From Schistosoma mansoni (taxonomy: Eukaryota > Platyhelminthes > Trematoda > Strigeidida > Schistosomatidae), in contig NC_031496.1 in NCBI RefSeq assembly GCF_000237925.1, forward strand, positions 14,954,589 to 15,018,588: a stretch of DNA of 64,000 nt. The letters are read 5' to 3'. Below the pieces are notes generated by a model. That model saw nothing but the letters and a program-made list of their open reading frames with translations. It searched no databases and was not told where the DNA came from. Positions 48,410 to 59,586 of the stretch are shown here, piece after piece (the stretch's first letter is position 1; each line of letters opens with the position of its first letter). The position numbers and the translations under genes were made by a program.

Positions 48410-48815
48410 CCTACCCATCTTGAGTTACGTTTTGACCTTGTTAATTATTCACTTATCAACCCTGACTGTTTTCACATGAGTATATGTATGTGTACACTTC
48501 TTTTCCTATTCATCGCATGTCTGTAACTTATTTTTATTTCACTATAAATATTGATTAACTCTTGATAAAAGTGAGTTGGCTTACCTGCCATCTCCAATGT
48601 GTTTTTTTTGCTTCACTCTCTTCTATTCGCTTCATCCCTCTGATTTCCTGTCCAGAACAATGAGTGTACAAAATATATGTATTCGTAATCCATTCTCGTA
48701 TTTGACTTATTAATTTCCGTTATTCACCAACGCGGATTAAGTCATTTATTACATACGAGGGTAGACAGGATGTATATTTTGACAACAATCATTCATACGA
48801 TCTCATTGGAGCCAG
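48410..48815. repeat. Direct repeat, left copy
   Basis: Matches 49555-49885 in the same orientation, including GCATGTCTGTAACTTATTTTTATTT-type, ATTCTCGTATTTGACTTAT and TTCCGTTATTCACC segments. The two copies sit about 1.15 kb apart on either side of an RTE middle segment. Confidence 0.75.
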
Positions 48816-48819
48816 ATCT

Positions 48820-50865
48820 TGGCCCCCACAATAAACTCCTCAGGCATATACTTTCAATAGACAGTCCCAGAGAACAGTCCTGTCCAAGGAGTCGAGGGCG
48901 TCCCTAATGTCGAGAAAAACTACGATTGTTTGTCTGTAATAAGAATGATGGTGTTCTAATATTTGGTTGGCAAATACTAACTCATTCTACTGACCATGGG
49001 AGGCAGGACATTCTGATCGGTATCGCCGTGGCAGCAGACCAGTTGAACTGCTCCTCAAAATGCTCTGCCCATCATCTAAGACGTATATAGATGTTAGTGA
49101 TTGGCATTTAGTCATCTTCACAGATTGTTTCACTCACACCGGACCTCTTGCTGTCGGTGACTTGGATGAGCTGACAGAGCTTCCGGAAGTTACCAGATGC
49201 AGCTGATGCTTCCAACTAGTTAGCACGCTCCGACTACTAGGCTTCCCCATCCTTACGCAAGCTTTGGACAACTTCATTGCGTAACAATCTTCGTTTATGG
49301 TCAGACTCGAGGTCATCCGAAGTAAGTTGACGTGCCACAATGAGTTGTAAGGAGCCTGTATAGACCCAGCAATTATAAGCGGGACGTCTCGTGAAGCCGA
49401 AAGCGACTTTACTAGCCATTTTAATAGAGTCCTGTAAACGCAGTCAATGCTGATGTATACTTTTTGGTGGGTTGATAGCTAGCCTTGAACCTAGTGTAGT
49501 GTCAGTTGCTATTCAAACCCACATAGTTTATTCTAGCTTCCGGACATGTCAATTTATTCGTTCTTCTTGAGGCCCTTTTTGACCTCGACAATTATTCGCT
49601 TGGCAACCTTGACTGTTTCTGTATGTGCGTATGTGTGTGCACTTCTTATCCTATTCACCACATGCCTGTAACTTATTTTTATTTGACTATAAGTATTGAT
49701 TCGCACTTGGTTAAATTGAGTTAGCTTCCCAATCAACGGTTGTACGAAATATACGTATTCGAAATTTCATTCTCGTATTTGACTTATTTAATTCCGTTAT
49801 TCACCGACACGATTTAAGTCGCTGAATATGTACAAGAATTGACGACATATATACTTCAATAACAATCAGAAATGATCTATCAGAAGTCAGATTTTCGGTC
49901 ACTAAACTAGCTCGGTTCTGATATTTGGTTGCAAAAGAAGCTTCAACCAACTTACTGACATTGATCTGTTTATGTCAATGAATTTGTTGGCTACTGAAAT
50001 GTAAGGTAAGATTGGCGCAGACAAGGGCATGATCAGAGTTCAGATGATGACTCCAGAAGGAGAGGCAGTCTTGTTCTTAACCATACCAATGGTAGCTGAT
50101 TGTGATGAGATCAATCTGGGTCCAAGTTTGAGATGCAGAGGGAGGACTCCAGGCAGCACGTCAGCGATGACTGTGCCGATGGATAGTGCTAACCAGAAAC
50201 AGGTTATAGTCTGTACAGAATCTCAGTAGACTGTCAGCGTTATCTGACCTATCACTAATAAGTCCCCCTTAGCCATCCAAACAACTCTCTGATGTGCTTA
50301 GACACTTGACTTGTGCATTCAAGTCTCCGGCTGGTACTATAATACCTGTCGAACAGCTAACAGATGGTGAAACTCATCCCTGATCACAGCCAGACTGAGA
50401 TTTATCGAGTAGTAGGCAGAGATGACGAAAATACATCGTTTTTGACAGCGATTTCTTCGCACTTTGATGGAGCTTTCTAATCTAACAGCACATAACCGAC
50501 TGTTAATGGAAATCCAGTCTATCAGTGCTGCCTTAGCTCTAGCTCTCAGTGCGACACCAACGCCAACTAAGTAAGGCAAAGATGCCACAGGATCTCCGGT
50601 TAAAATCACGTGAAACAAACTTTTCGAAGCGACAGATGGATATCTAATTTGTAGTACTTCACTGGAGTCTTGAATACGGGTCTCAGATAGACAACAGACA
50701 CTGATATTAAGACTTTCTACAGACATAGCCAACCCTATCTGTTGTCTGGTCTGCATTACTGTGCGAACGTTGAAGGAGTCCAGTTTGAATGGTGTACGTG
50801 TTTTCAGAAAGACTTTCAATATTCGTTGTCGGTGGTAGCATTCAACTTCCAAGCAGTCAGTGACT
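48820..50865 (-). mobile_element. RTE-clade retrotransposon, 5' half, interrupted
   Basis: Minus strand: 50852-50337 begins with TPFKLDSFNVRTVMQTRQQ and holds VCCLSETRIQDSS, the endonuclease start with its catalytic Glu. The middle part (49420-48830) has LVTSGSS, HFEEQ-type and RMS/SECPA segments that precede the RT in RTE elements. Between them, 49445-49925 is foreign and carries the right copy of the direct repeat. Frameshifts and stops are frequent. No RT motif follows toward 48800, so the 3' half is missing. Confidence 0.75.
49555..49885. repeat. Direct repeat, right copy, inside the RTE element
   Basis: Partner of 48410-48815. It interrupts the RTE frame between its endonuclease and pre-RT parts, so at least this copy arrived after the RTE element. 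Confidence 0.7.
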
Positions 50866-51084
50866 TGAGATCGTTTAGATAGGACAGGATTTCTACCATA
50901 GGCGAGTTGCTGTATGTGTTGAGAAATAAACTACCCTGAATGAGAATAAAAGGGAGTGCATAAATGTCGTAGTATCAAAGTAATAAAAACGAATGTTATC
51001 AAATAGTTGTGAATATAACTTGTCTGAATGAGCTTTGAAGCAAGAGTAATTTTTCCAGTAGTAATTATCATTGATTTGTATGTG

Positions 51085-51505
51085 GGCTGCCCGGGTGCAC
51101 AGGCTGAAGCAGGTGGTTTTCTTGGGGGGTCACTACCCGAGCCTTTGACTTAGAAGCCTAGCCCAAAAAGCAGTGGAGCAACGTTAGAAGTGTAGTCCAT
51201 GATAGTCGGTGACTAACTATGGGTTCTTACTCATTTTGTCTCTTAAGGATCCTCGAGTCCATATACATCATTGGTTTGGAATCAGAGTTTTCCGACTTCC
51301 CTAGACAGATCCTCGATATCCACTAGCAAGGTTAAAGTGCCGCACATTCGCTTTCCGTCCTCTCGACTTCGCAAACGGTACCCCTAGTGCGAGAAGGCAG
51401 CGAGTAGGACTTCCCTGACAGTAGCTGTTTACACGAGGACATGTAAAAATATTTCGAGAGGGAGAGCGGACTCTCTTCACCCTTGGCCATACCAGGACAT
51501 TTACA
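51085..51505 (-). repeat. Dispersed ~0.5-kb repeat, copy F
   Basis: Begins near TGGGCTGCCCGGGTGC on the plus strand, with GAAGCAGGTGGTTTTCTTGG, CATCATTGGTTTGGAATCAG and GCGAGAAGGCAGCGAGTAGG landmarks. The A-rich tail is missing at its left side. More diverged than copies B and C. Confidence 0.75.
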
Positions 51506-51817
51506 TAACTATCACTCCATCAATTAAAATATTTTTTATATAAGTACATGAAGCAGAGCCAGTGAAATTTCCTGGAGAAAATTTATCACCAATTGTTTCG
51601 AGAGCCATAAAGATTACTCCTGCACCACTTTTACGACGAAATGAAATGTTATATTAGCATTTTCGCCACTTATAGCATTGTAATATCCAGCAGTGAAAGC
51701 ATTGATTCTAGGTGGTTTTAGTCATTTACTACGTAATTAATCTAAAACTGTATGCTATTTAGCAATCACGAAAACCATCTTTGCTTAGAATAGAAAATGA
51801 ATGCCATCTAATTACTC

Positions 51818-53150
51818 ATGTATTTCATGTCCGATTCTGTACCAAAGAAGTGCATTAACCTTATAAAGGCTCCCTACGCGAACACAACTGGTCGAGTTGA
51901 AGCTTATGGCGAACTGTCATCAGAACTGATTACCTCAAGTGGTGTTCGTCAGGGCTGTCCACTCTCGCCATTCTTGTTTAAGTTTATCGTAGACGTGCTT
52001 TTAGAAATAACACTTTCCTCATCCAAATTTAGAGGGGTTGAACTTCTACCAGGAGACTCACTTGTTGACTTAGAATATGCCAATGACATAGTTCTGTTTG
52101 GTGAAGACGCTGACAAAATGCAAAGTCTTCTGACCACTATAAGTAACTATGCAGGCATGTTCAGGATGAGATTCTCCCCCACGAAATGCAAAGTGTTACT
52201 TCAGGATTGGGTTGCATTGGCACCTGAACTAATGATAGGGATTGAACTAGTTGAGCGTCTTGACCGCTTCACTTATCTTGGGAGTCTCATCAGCCCCTGT
52301 GGTATGGTGTTTCACGAAATCTCAGCACGGATAAAGAAGGCTCGTCTAGCTTTCGCCAACTTGCGTCATTTATGGCGTAGGCGAGTTATCCGTTTACCAA
52401 CCAAAGGACGGGTTTACTGTGCAGCAGTTCGTTCCGCTCTGCTTTATAGCAGTGTAACATGACCGATAAGAGTAGAGGATATTCGTAGGCTACTAGTTTT
52501 CGATCATAGATGTCTTCGAAGCATTGCTCGTATATCCTAGAACCACTGAGTAAGTAATGCAGTTGTTAGGAAACGGGTACTAGGTAAGGATGGCAAATAA
52601 ATTGGTGAAGTAGTGAAACTTCATCAGTTGAGATGGCTGGGGCACGTGTTACGTATGCCCAACCACCGACGTGCAATGTTTCATGGTGTAGGAGAAGGTT
52701 GGAAGAAAGCTAGGGGGGGGGCGGCCAGACCAAAACGTGGCCCAAATCCATGAAGTAACTGGCAAGTGGACTGAGCCATGTAGGTAGGCGTAGACTACCA
52801 GGTCGGGATCCGCGAGATGATAACAACCGATGGTTAGAGGCCTTGAATGACATGGCTCAAAATCGTTTGCAACGGCGCAGGTGCATCCAATCTTTGTGTT
52901 ATCCCAAATTCTAGTCTTCTGAATTCCTCATGTTCCTTTCTTTTTTCTTTTTCCAAATTTATTTCACTGGATTAAACTTCTTCAAAAATATCTTTAAACC
53001 CTAATCCTTCGGATTACTGCTTATACTCCTACTACTTCTACTACTATGTAATTCGAATCGGCAACTGCATCTCTGTGTTGATGTGGTATGGCAACTCGAA
53101 CCGATGTACGTACGTACGAAGTCCTACGTTGTGACTGACTGGCTGATCAA
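51818..53150 (+). mobile_element. RTE-clade retrotransposon, 5'-truncated, RT to 3' end
   Basis: The frame 51818-52462 contains SSGVRQGCPLSPFLFKFIVD (RT motif B), then LEYANDIVLFG, FSPTKCKVLLQD and RFTYLGSLIS. The catalytic YADD is YAND, so the enzyme would be inactive. After a stop at 52462 the frame resumes with RLLVFDHRCLRSIAR and LRWLGHVLRMPNHRRAMF, with more stops. The 3' UTR carries GTACGTACGTACGAAGTCC and GTTGTGACTGACTGG, as in the copy at 4785. Truncation at the 5' end is the usual outcome of target-primed insertion. Confidence 0.87.
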
Positions 53151-53600
53151 CTATGTTAAGTCATAAATAAGACTTTGATGGACAATAATAGTTCCTAAAT
53201 TTAATGTATGTTACATTTCTGAATAATGGTACAATATCTGTTTTTCACTGGCTATTTTCTGTACTTTTCAAATCTCCAAGTCCACAAAACATTTATTGCC
53301 ACACAAACAACTAATGAAGTGAGTTTTTATTACAGCCCTACTTTTTAAGTTTAGAAATATTCTGAACTAATAAAATTAACCAATGTTTATTAAACTGTTA
53401 TTTTCAGTTAACCTGGATTTCATATACGTTTAGAAATGACATATTTACATTAATTTGTATGTTGTTCTTTTGTAGGACCTATTTCTCATACAGCATTACA
53501 CGTTCACTTTACGTGTAGTCAAAGAACACAACAAAGAAATATGTGGTATAAATAGATTGAAATGTCATCAACAAAGTCTTAGTAGGAAGAATTTCAAAAC

Positions 53601-54161
53601 ATGTGGTTATTTGAGATTATTTCAAAAATGTTCAGTTTTTTAAAGAAAGAAGTTAAAGTCTTAGTGATCGGACTGGATAACAGTGGGAAGTCAACGATAT
53701 TAAACAAGTTGCAATCAAAGGAAACACAGAATTCATTAATAGTTCCAACTATAGGATATAATGTCGAGAAGATTAGAGTCAGTCAGATGATGTTCCTTTG
53801 TTTTGATATGTCAGGTAGTGGAACTTACAGAAATTTATGGGAAAAGTTCTATAAGGAATGCGAGGCAATCATTTATGTAGTAGATAGTTCCGATGAACTG
53901 AGACTTACTGTTGTAGAAGACGAATTTCAACAACTTTTGAAACATCCAGATATTTGCAATAGGCGAATTCCAATCCTCCTTTTTGCTAACAAAATGGATT
54001 TATCGAATTCTATTACAGTCATAGAAATAGTCAAGATTCTTGGTCTGGAAAAATTGAGAAATAAATCATGGAGGATTTTCGCTTCGAATGCCATAAACGG
54101 CGAAGGATTAAATGAAGGTTTGATGTGGTTATTTGGACAACTGAAACAAAGTACTAACTAA
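53601..54161 (+). CDS. ARL6: ARL6 (BBS3) ARF-like small GTPase, intronless
   Basis: A single uninterrupted 186-residue frame of the same length as animal ARL6. ARL6 in its GTP form recruits the BBSome coat to membranes for ciliary cargo transport. Motifs seen: P-loop GLDNSGKS (24-31), switch-I PTIGYN with Thr50, DMSGSG (69-74), YRNLWEKFYKE, NKMD (130-133) and ASNAI (161-165). The segments RRIPILLFANKMDL and INGEGLNEG are typical of ARL6 rather than other ARLs. Residue 73, where ARF-family proteins carry the catalytic Gln, is Ser. Residue 2 is Trp, so N-myristoylation is not possible; the N-terminus can form an amphipathic helix. The ATG at 53601 gives an N-terminal length matching the family. 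No intron is needed. A poly(A)-like AATAAA lies near 54644 and no poly(A) tract or target duplication flanks the frame, so a retrocopy origin is not shown. Confidence 0.94.
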   Translation: MWLFEIISKMFSFLKKEVKVLVIGLDNSGKSTILNKLQSKETQNSLIVPTIGYNVEKIRVSQMMFLCFDMSGSGTYRNLWEKFYKECEAIIYVVDSSDELRLTVVEDEFQQLLKHPDICNRRIPILLFANKMDLSNSITVIEIVKILGLEKLRNKSWRIFASNAINGEGLNEGLMWLFGQLKQSTN

Positions 54162-54850
54162 AATGTGATAAAGATTCTGATAGAGAACAGATATAGGTGA
54201 CCCATTAGGACGTGTCATCTGCTTTGCTGAAGAAATAGAAGACTGTTGGAATTTGTGTCAAAACGCTAGAAATTTACGTTCAAAATGTAACAAAATCCAG
54301 AACAAATCTAAAGATAGGAAACCAGATTTTTATGCTTTTAATCATTAGTACTTTTATGTTATCTTACCGCATTTATTTCGAACGTTAAAGTTTATAGAGA
54401 TGACTAGAATTTACTGGATAAAAGGGTTTTAAAACTTTATCTTCTATGGCTATCATTCAGTTTTTATGATTACAAAAGAGCCCTGTTTTGATTCAAATAA
54501 TTTTTGATTCTTATCTTCCGAAACCGAATGCAGCACGACTTTATGTATAGCGTTTTGGTATATTAAATATTTTCATTAGGAGTATTTTTAATCAATCAGT
54601 TCTTTATAATAATTTCAAACTGTTATCTAAGTTTTCCAAACAAAAATAAAATTAATACCAATTAAATCGTATTGGATCAATTAAGTCATGTATTCCACTT
54701 TATTTTTTCTCTCCAAATTTTGTGATCAGTTTGCTGCACAGTGGATATGAGAATAAAACCAAAACAACGTCACATAATTGTAGTTAGTGTTGTAGGAAAA
54801 ATATTAAGAAACAAGAAAGTTTGAAACTAGATCGCTCAATATAAATGTTA
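54162..54850 (+). other. ARL6 3' flank
   Basis: AT-rich, no further frame. AATAAA near 54644 and GAATAAAACC near 54752 are candidate poly(A) signals. Confidence 0.4.
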
Positions 54851-54854
54851 AGTT

Positions 54855-55260
54855 TTATATAGTTGAGATCATGAGTCGATTGAATCTAGACCACCATGGA
54901 AAATCTGGAAGCACTGGACGGCCGTTTCGTCCTATTATGAGACTCCTCAGAAGTGCGCATCCACGATCCCGCCTCACGAGATTCGAACTCAGTACCTACC
55001 AGTCTTGCGCCACAGCACTTAACCGATAGACCACTGAGCCGACATCTAACGGTGTTGATGTCTAACCTCAGCCAATCCACGAAGTTGTGCAACCAATTCC
55101 CATTGTACTGAGGTAGATACCTGTCTCTATATGACATGGATTAGCTCCAATGGTCACGACTTCTCACTAGAACTCCAGGAATTACCTCATGGAGCCAGTC
55201 ACTAGTGAGCATATGATCATTATCAGAAGGGGGTTTTGTGGAGACGTTTAGTGATTTTAT
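54855..55260 (-). repeat. Composite hammerhead-SINE repeat, first unit
   Basis: On the minus strand: a Pol III-like A box (CTCAGTGGTCTATCGGTTAA) and B box (AGTTCGAATCTC near 54986), then CTGAGGAG (54950-54943) and CGAAAC (54929-54924). These are the two catalytic-core strands of a hammerhead ribozyme, separated by a short stem-loop. In stem II the strands TCT/AGGA are imperfect. About 230 bp of non-SINE sequence follows. The unit starts at TTATATAGTTGAGATCATGAG, repeated about 402 bp later at 55257. Confidence 0.8.
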
Positions 55261-55433
55261 ATAGTTGAGATCATGAGTCAATTGAAGCTAGACCACCATG
55301 GAAAATCTGGAAGCACTGGACGGCCGTTCCTTCCTTTTGAGGGACTTCTCAGCAGTGCGCATCCACGGTCCCGCCTCATGATCTCAACTACATAAAATTA
55401 AAAAATTTCCACAAAACCCCCTTCTGATAAATG
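55213..55433 (-). repeat. Composite hammerhead-SINE repeat, second truncated unit with inverted ends
   Basis: The left arm TATCAGAAGGGGGTTTTGTG (from about 55220) and the right arm CACAAAACCCCCTTCTGATA (to about 55430) are exact inverse complements in their core. Between them sits a short SINE piece whose ribozyme strands are mutated (GGAAC for GAAAC, CTGAGAAG for CTGAGGAG). Confidence 0.75.
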
Positions 55434-56240
55434 TCAAGTGTTGTTCGTTAAACAAGTATTATGTAATTAACAAAAGGGGTGCAACAAACATTAGTTAATT
55501 GGATTATCAGGATATAAATTAGATAGACTTAGTTGATTGATGTTCATTCTTATGGCTTCTGTTATATGTAAAGATAATCGAAACATAAGGCAAGTTCAAC
55601 TGAATTTTATCTATAACTAACTATAGAAACTAGACATATGTTGATATGCTAGTTGATATCGACTAAATGTGAGAGAATAGAGCTTTTTATTTCTTTCTTT
55701 TTTCCTCTAATCAATCAAGCGATTGATATTCTGAAATACGGTAATGTATTTGTCTGGTTTTACTCTTTTTTTATCATTATATTTTTATTTCATGTTTTCA
55801 TTAATATTTCAGCAACATATCGTTCGACGAACTTATTATTATCATATAAATATTACTCAATAGAAATAATTTTATAGTTATTCAGGAAACTGTTCCCTTT
55901 TTACTTAGTGGTCATTCCACATTCAGTGTCTAACAAGACATTTTACCAACGTGAAGTGTTCATTATGGCATTCTGAGTTTACATCGTTAAACTAAAAGGC
56001 AAATGTCTGTTTACCAATTGAGGAGCGAGTATATCACACAGTTGTCTGTTCCAAATATTGGGACAAAAGTAAAATGTATATATAGTATTCATGAATTGAA
56101 TTGTAGGTGTCTTTGGCAAATTGTTAGTGAATAAGCAAGTTATATTGATATCTCTAACTTAAAATGAATCGTTTAATATGTGTAGCTTACTTTACCAGTG
56201 GAATAAATAAAGAGCTCCGCTTAACTGTAAGGTGAAAAAG
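55434..56240. other. AT-rich stretch, no gene seen
   Basis: Near 55550-55600 a TTATGGCTTCTGTTATATGT segment resembles 26915-26940 and may be part of a second SINE family. Nothing else recognised. Confidence 0.35.
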
Positions 56241-56244
56241 GTTA

Positions 56245-56875
56245 TTAGACAGAAGTTCACTATCCAATAACTAGCATTTGACCACAGATGCCTTTGAAAT
56301 ATTGCTCACATCTGCTGAGATAACCGCGTAAGTAATAGTGAGGTTAGACACAGGGTATTAGGGAATGATGGTAAATAAGTTGATGATGTTGTGAATATTC
56401 ATCAACTGGGATGGTTGGGTCACTATTACGCATGCCCAACCACCGATTACCACGACGCGCAGTCCTGACTAGTATTGGGGATGGTTGGGAGAAAGTTGAG
56501 GGCGGTAAAACCAAAACATGGAATCAGTACTTGAAGTCACTAACTTCTAGTCTGAGCCATGTTGATAGATTCATACTACTTGGTGGGGGTCCGTGTGACT
56601 ATTGTAACCAATGGTTGGAGACTCTGTGTGACATGTCTCAGAATAGATCACAATGGTGTAGGTGTATACACTCCCTGTCTTCCCTTAAACTTTGAGATTA
56701 AAATTGCTTCATATCTTTCTTTTATATATTAGCACCATTAAATTAACTGCTTCTATGAATTCGGTGTTCATCTTGTTGTGCTAATGAGGTATGGCAACTT
56801 GGACCGATGCATATATATGCCTGGTTCTACATTGTAGATGACTGGTTGACTGATTCAATAACTTTGTGTTATGCA
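56245..56875 (+). mobile_element. RTE-clade retrotransposon, short 3' fragment
   Basis: Matches 52490-53150: LLRMPNHRLPRRAVL, TKTWNQYLKSLT, CDYCNQWLETLCDM, then a 3' UTR ending TGACTGGTTGACTGATTC. It is truncated further 5' than the copy at 51818 and carries no RT motif. Confidence 0.8.
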
Positions 56876-59586
56876 GCAGAAGTGGTAAAATAAAAGGTGT
56901 TCATAATTACAGTATTTCAGCATAGATATTTTTGAAGCACTGTCGGCTTATAATGGAACTATTGATGAGTAGTATTAGTGCAAAATACTGGATATCTTAA
57001 CCAGGTTTACCAACCATTTTAAAGTCAGGCTAAAATGAGCAAATAGTGGTGCAAACTAATGTAGCATATGACGTCGTCGACTGTCAATATGAGAAGTTTG
57101 AGTAATTGAGATCTTTCTCAGTTTTTGTTCCCTCCTAAATTCCAGTGATTTGAGTATTCTACATGCTATGATCTCTCTCAGTTACGATCTAGCTACTCTT
57201 ATTGCTTAATAATCTTAGATAATACTGTACCAGACAAGTTCCTAAATCAGAACACGGTTGAACAGGAACGTAATTATATTCCAAATAACAAGAGTGGATG
57301 AAAGTAGGAATCAGAATAAGGAAAACGTTAGTATATTTATAATTTTTACATAAGAAGATTCAACAGTCTTTGCCGAGTATCCGGTAGCGCTGATTGGCTA
57401 AGAAATAGTCATGCTTTAATCTAATATATATTTCGCTAACACCACATTTGTTAGTGTTCCTATAAACAGGGTACATTATATGTAGTCAGCATCCGCTTTA
57501 AAAATGTATTTGATAGAGTGTTGCTTCTATAAGGATTAAGAGAAAGCTGTTATAAATTCGGTTATTGAGCCCCTATTTGATAGGAGTTACAAAAGAAATC
57601 GACATGACAATTTCAAAATAAATATATTAAGTTGTAGAGGGAAAAACAATAAGGGGAAATATCAAGAAAAAGTTTCCTGATAAAGCCTTCATTTAATAAA
57701 GATGTCGCAAAAACTGAAGTGATGACATTTAACAGTCTATAGTAAATAAGTTTCATAGGCATCAGAATTAGTGTGATGAGTATCAAATACCGTGAGTTAA
57801 AATGTATTCAACTGGTGGAAGTCGGTGGAGAGATTTTACACTCAAAGTTAGGCAGCAACTTGATGTCAAGTGTTGAAGTTTATGGATAACCAGCGTGTAG
57901 GACCTATAGTTTCTTTTAAGTATTGAAAAAAGCAGTGATTATCACACTGGTATTATAAAATGACAAATATCAGCAGGTATATTGAAAAAGAAAGGTAGTT
58001 ACTTTCTCTAAAAGGTGGATTTCTAAAGGCACATTACCTAGTCCATAGAGTCCTGATAAGTTATTCAAATAAGGGGTTATGGTTCATGGAATCGCTTGAA
58101 TATTTTAATTTATTGATAACCATAAGTTTGTTAAATATAAACTGATTCGTGAACAGATCTCTCTGGGATGAGATATGCACGAATTTTATCTAGTTAATAT
58201 AGAGTATGTTGTATCACTTTAGCGATTTCATCTTGTTTGAGATTACTAACAGTACGACAGTAAATCTAGGGTTAGCCAGAAAAACACTTTGTTTCAAATT
58301 TTTGGAGCGATAAAATAATTTTACACATTATACATTATAACACCTTTATTTCTGTACTGTCATTGTTATTTTAAATATATTCAAGGCTGATATTTATTAT
58401 AACTCATAGAGGTAACCTTTGGATCGGATAACTAAGTAGAGTGTATATAACGAAATAGTTGGCATTAAAGCTGAAGTTTTATATTATAGAGACGCAAGAA
58501 CAGCAACTCTATAAGTCAGTAGTAAAAATTATACAACAATGAATATTCGAAAGAAATAATGACATTGATAATAATAGTAACAATTACAATGATAGTGACG
58601 ATTATTAAGAATAAATGTTCTCTTGGAGAAAGATATAAATAAAATGCGGTACTATTGTTCCCAACATTTTTGTTATAAACTTAAGTGACCAAAAAACAAA
58701 AACAAAACAAAATTCAAAGCAATAAAAGTAATTACAACCTAAAGTAGCACAATTCTTAAAAATTCAAACTAGCCAATCAAATACAATATCCATAATTCAA
58801 TAAATGAGAAAGCGGATGAAGAAAAAAAAGTCAAGTTATTTAATAGTGTTTAATATACATAAGGTGTCCAAAGCTTGTGCGTGTTAAAGATTCTCTCTCA
58901 AATATTTTTGCCTAGTTATTGAAAGTGAACACGTTTAATCTGTGTGTAAAATAGTCTAAATAGGCTTAAAAACAGAATAAGATTACTGGACTATATCAGT
59001 GAGTTGAATAATATAAATATTGCGTAATTAGACAGTCATTAACTAGAAGACATTACATTCGATTCGGGAAGGAAAACGGACAAAATTTGAATTATGAACC
59101 TACAAAATGGAAAGAAATCAACGAAGAGTTAAAGAATAAACATGTGTGTTTTGTTCACTGTTCGTAAAAAAAGCACTGGTATAAATAAACAATTACTAAA
59201 TGCTAGTTAAACTGTAGTTGCATAACCAGGAGAATTTGTGTTAAACATCGGTAACATTTTTTTAAAATTTATCCATCATAGTACTAATACGAAAGACTCT
59301 ATATGTGTACTACTGTAAATAAATGTAGGACAAGTTGACAGTTACATTGAAATGTTAAATAGGTATAAATACGAAGAAAATGAAATTCAATGAAAATGGA
59401 CAACAAAGTCATAAAATAAAAGGAACATGGAAAAAGAAATTGTAAAAGTAATGGGGGAGAGGATCGTAAAACAAAATGATCATCACCAATATCTGTTAGA
59501 AAAAAAATTAACAAAGAGACGTATAAATAAATCACTAAGTAAATAGAATGTATAACTGACACATAGTTATAATTTGTTTGATTTAT
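56876..59586. other. Region downstream of the SHB-type gene, no gene seen
   Basis: AT-rich, with poly-A-like runs and an AAT/ATG-rich microsatellite near 58555-58612. It may contain the 3' UTR of the minus-strand SHB gene; an AATAAA overlaps its stop codon at 59587-59582. Confidence 0.4.

Noticed and set aside
53601-54161. ARL6 frame as a processed pseudogene
   Set aside because: The frame is intact over its full length and no poly(A) tract or target duplication was seen; kept as a gene, with the retrocopy question listed as a finding.
54900-55140. tRNA gene suggested by A/B-box-like motifs
   Set aside because: No cloverleaf with an anticodon arm could be built; the boxes belong to a SINE that repeats at 60970-61375.
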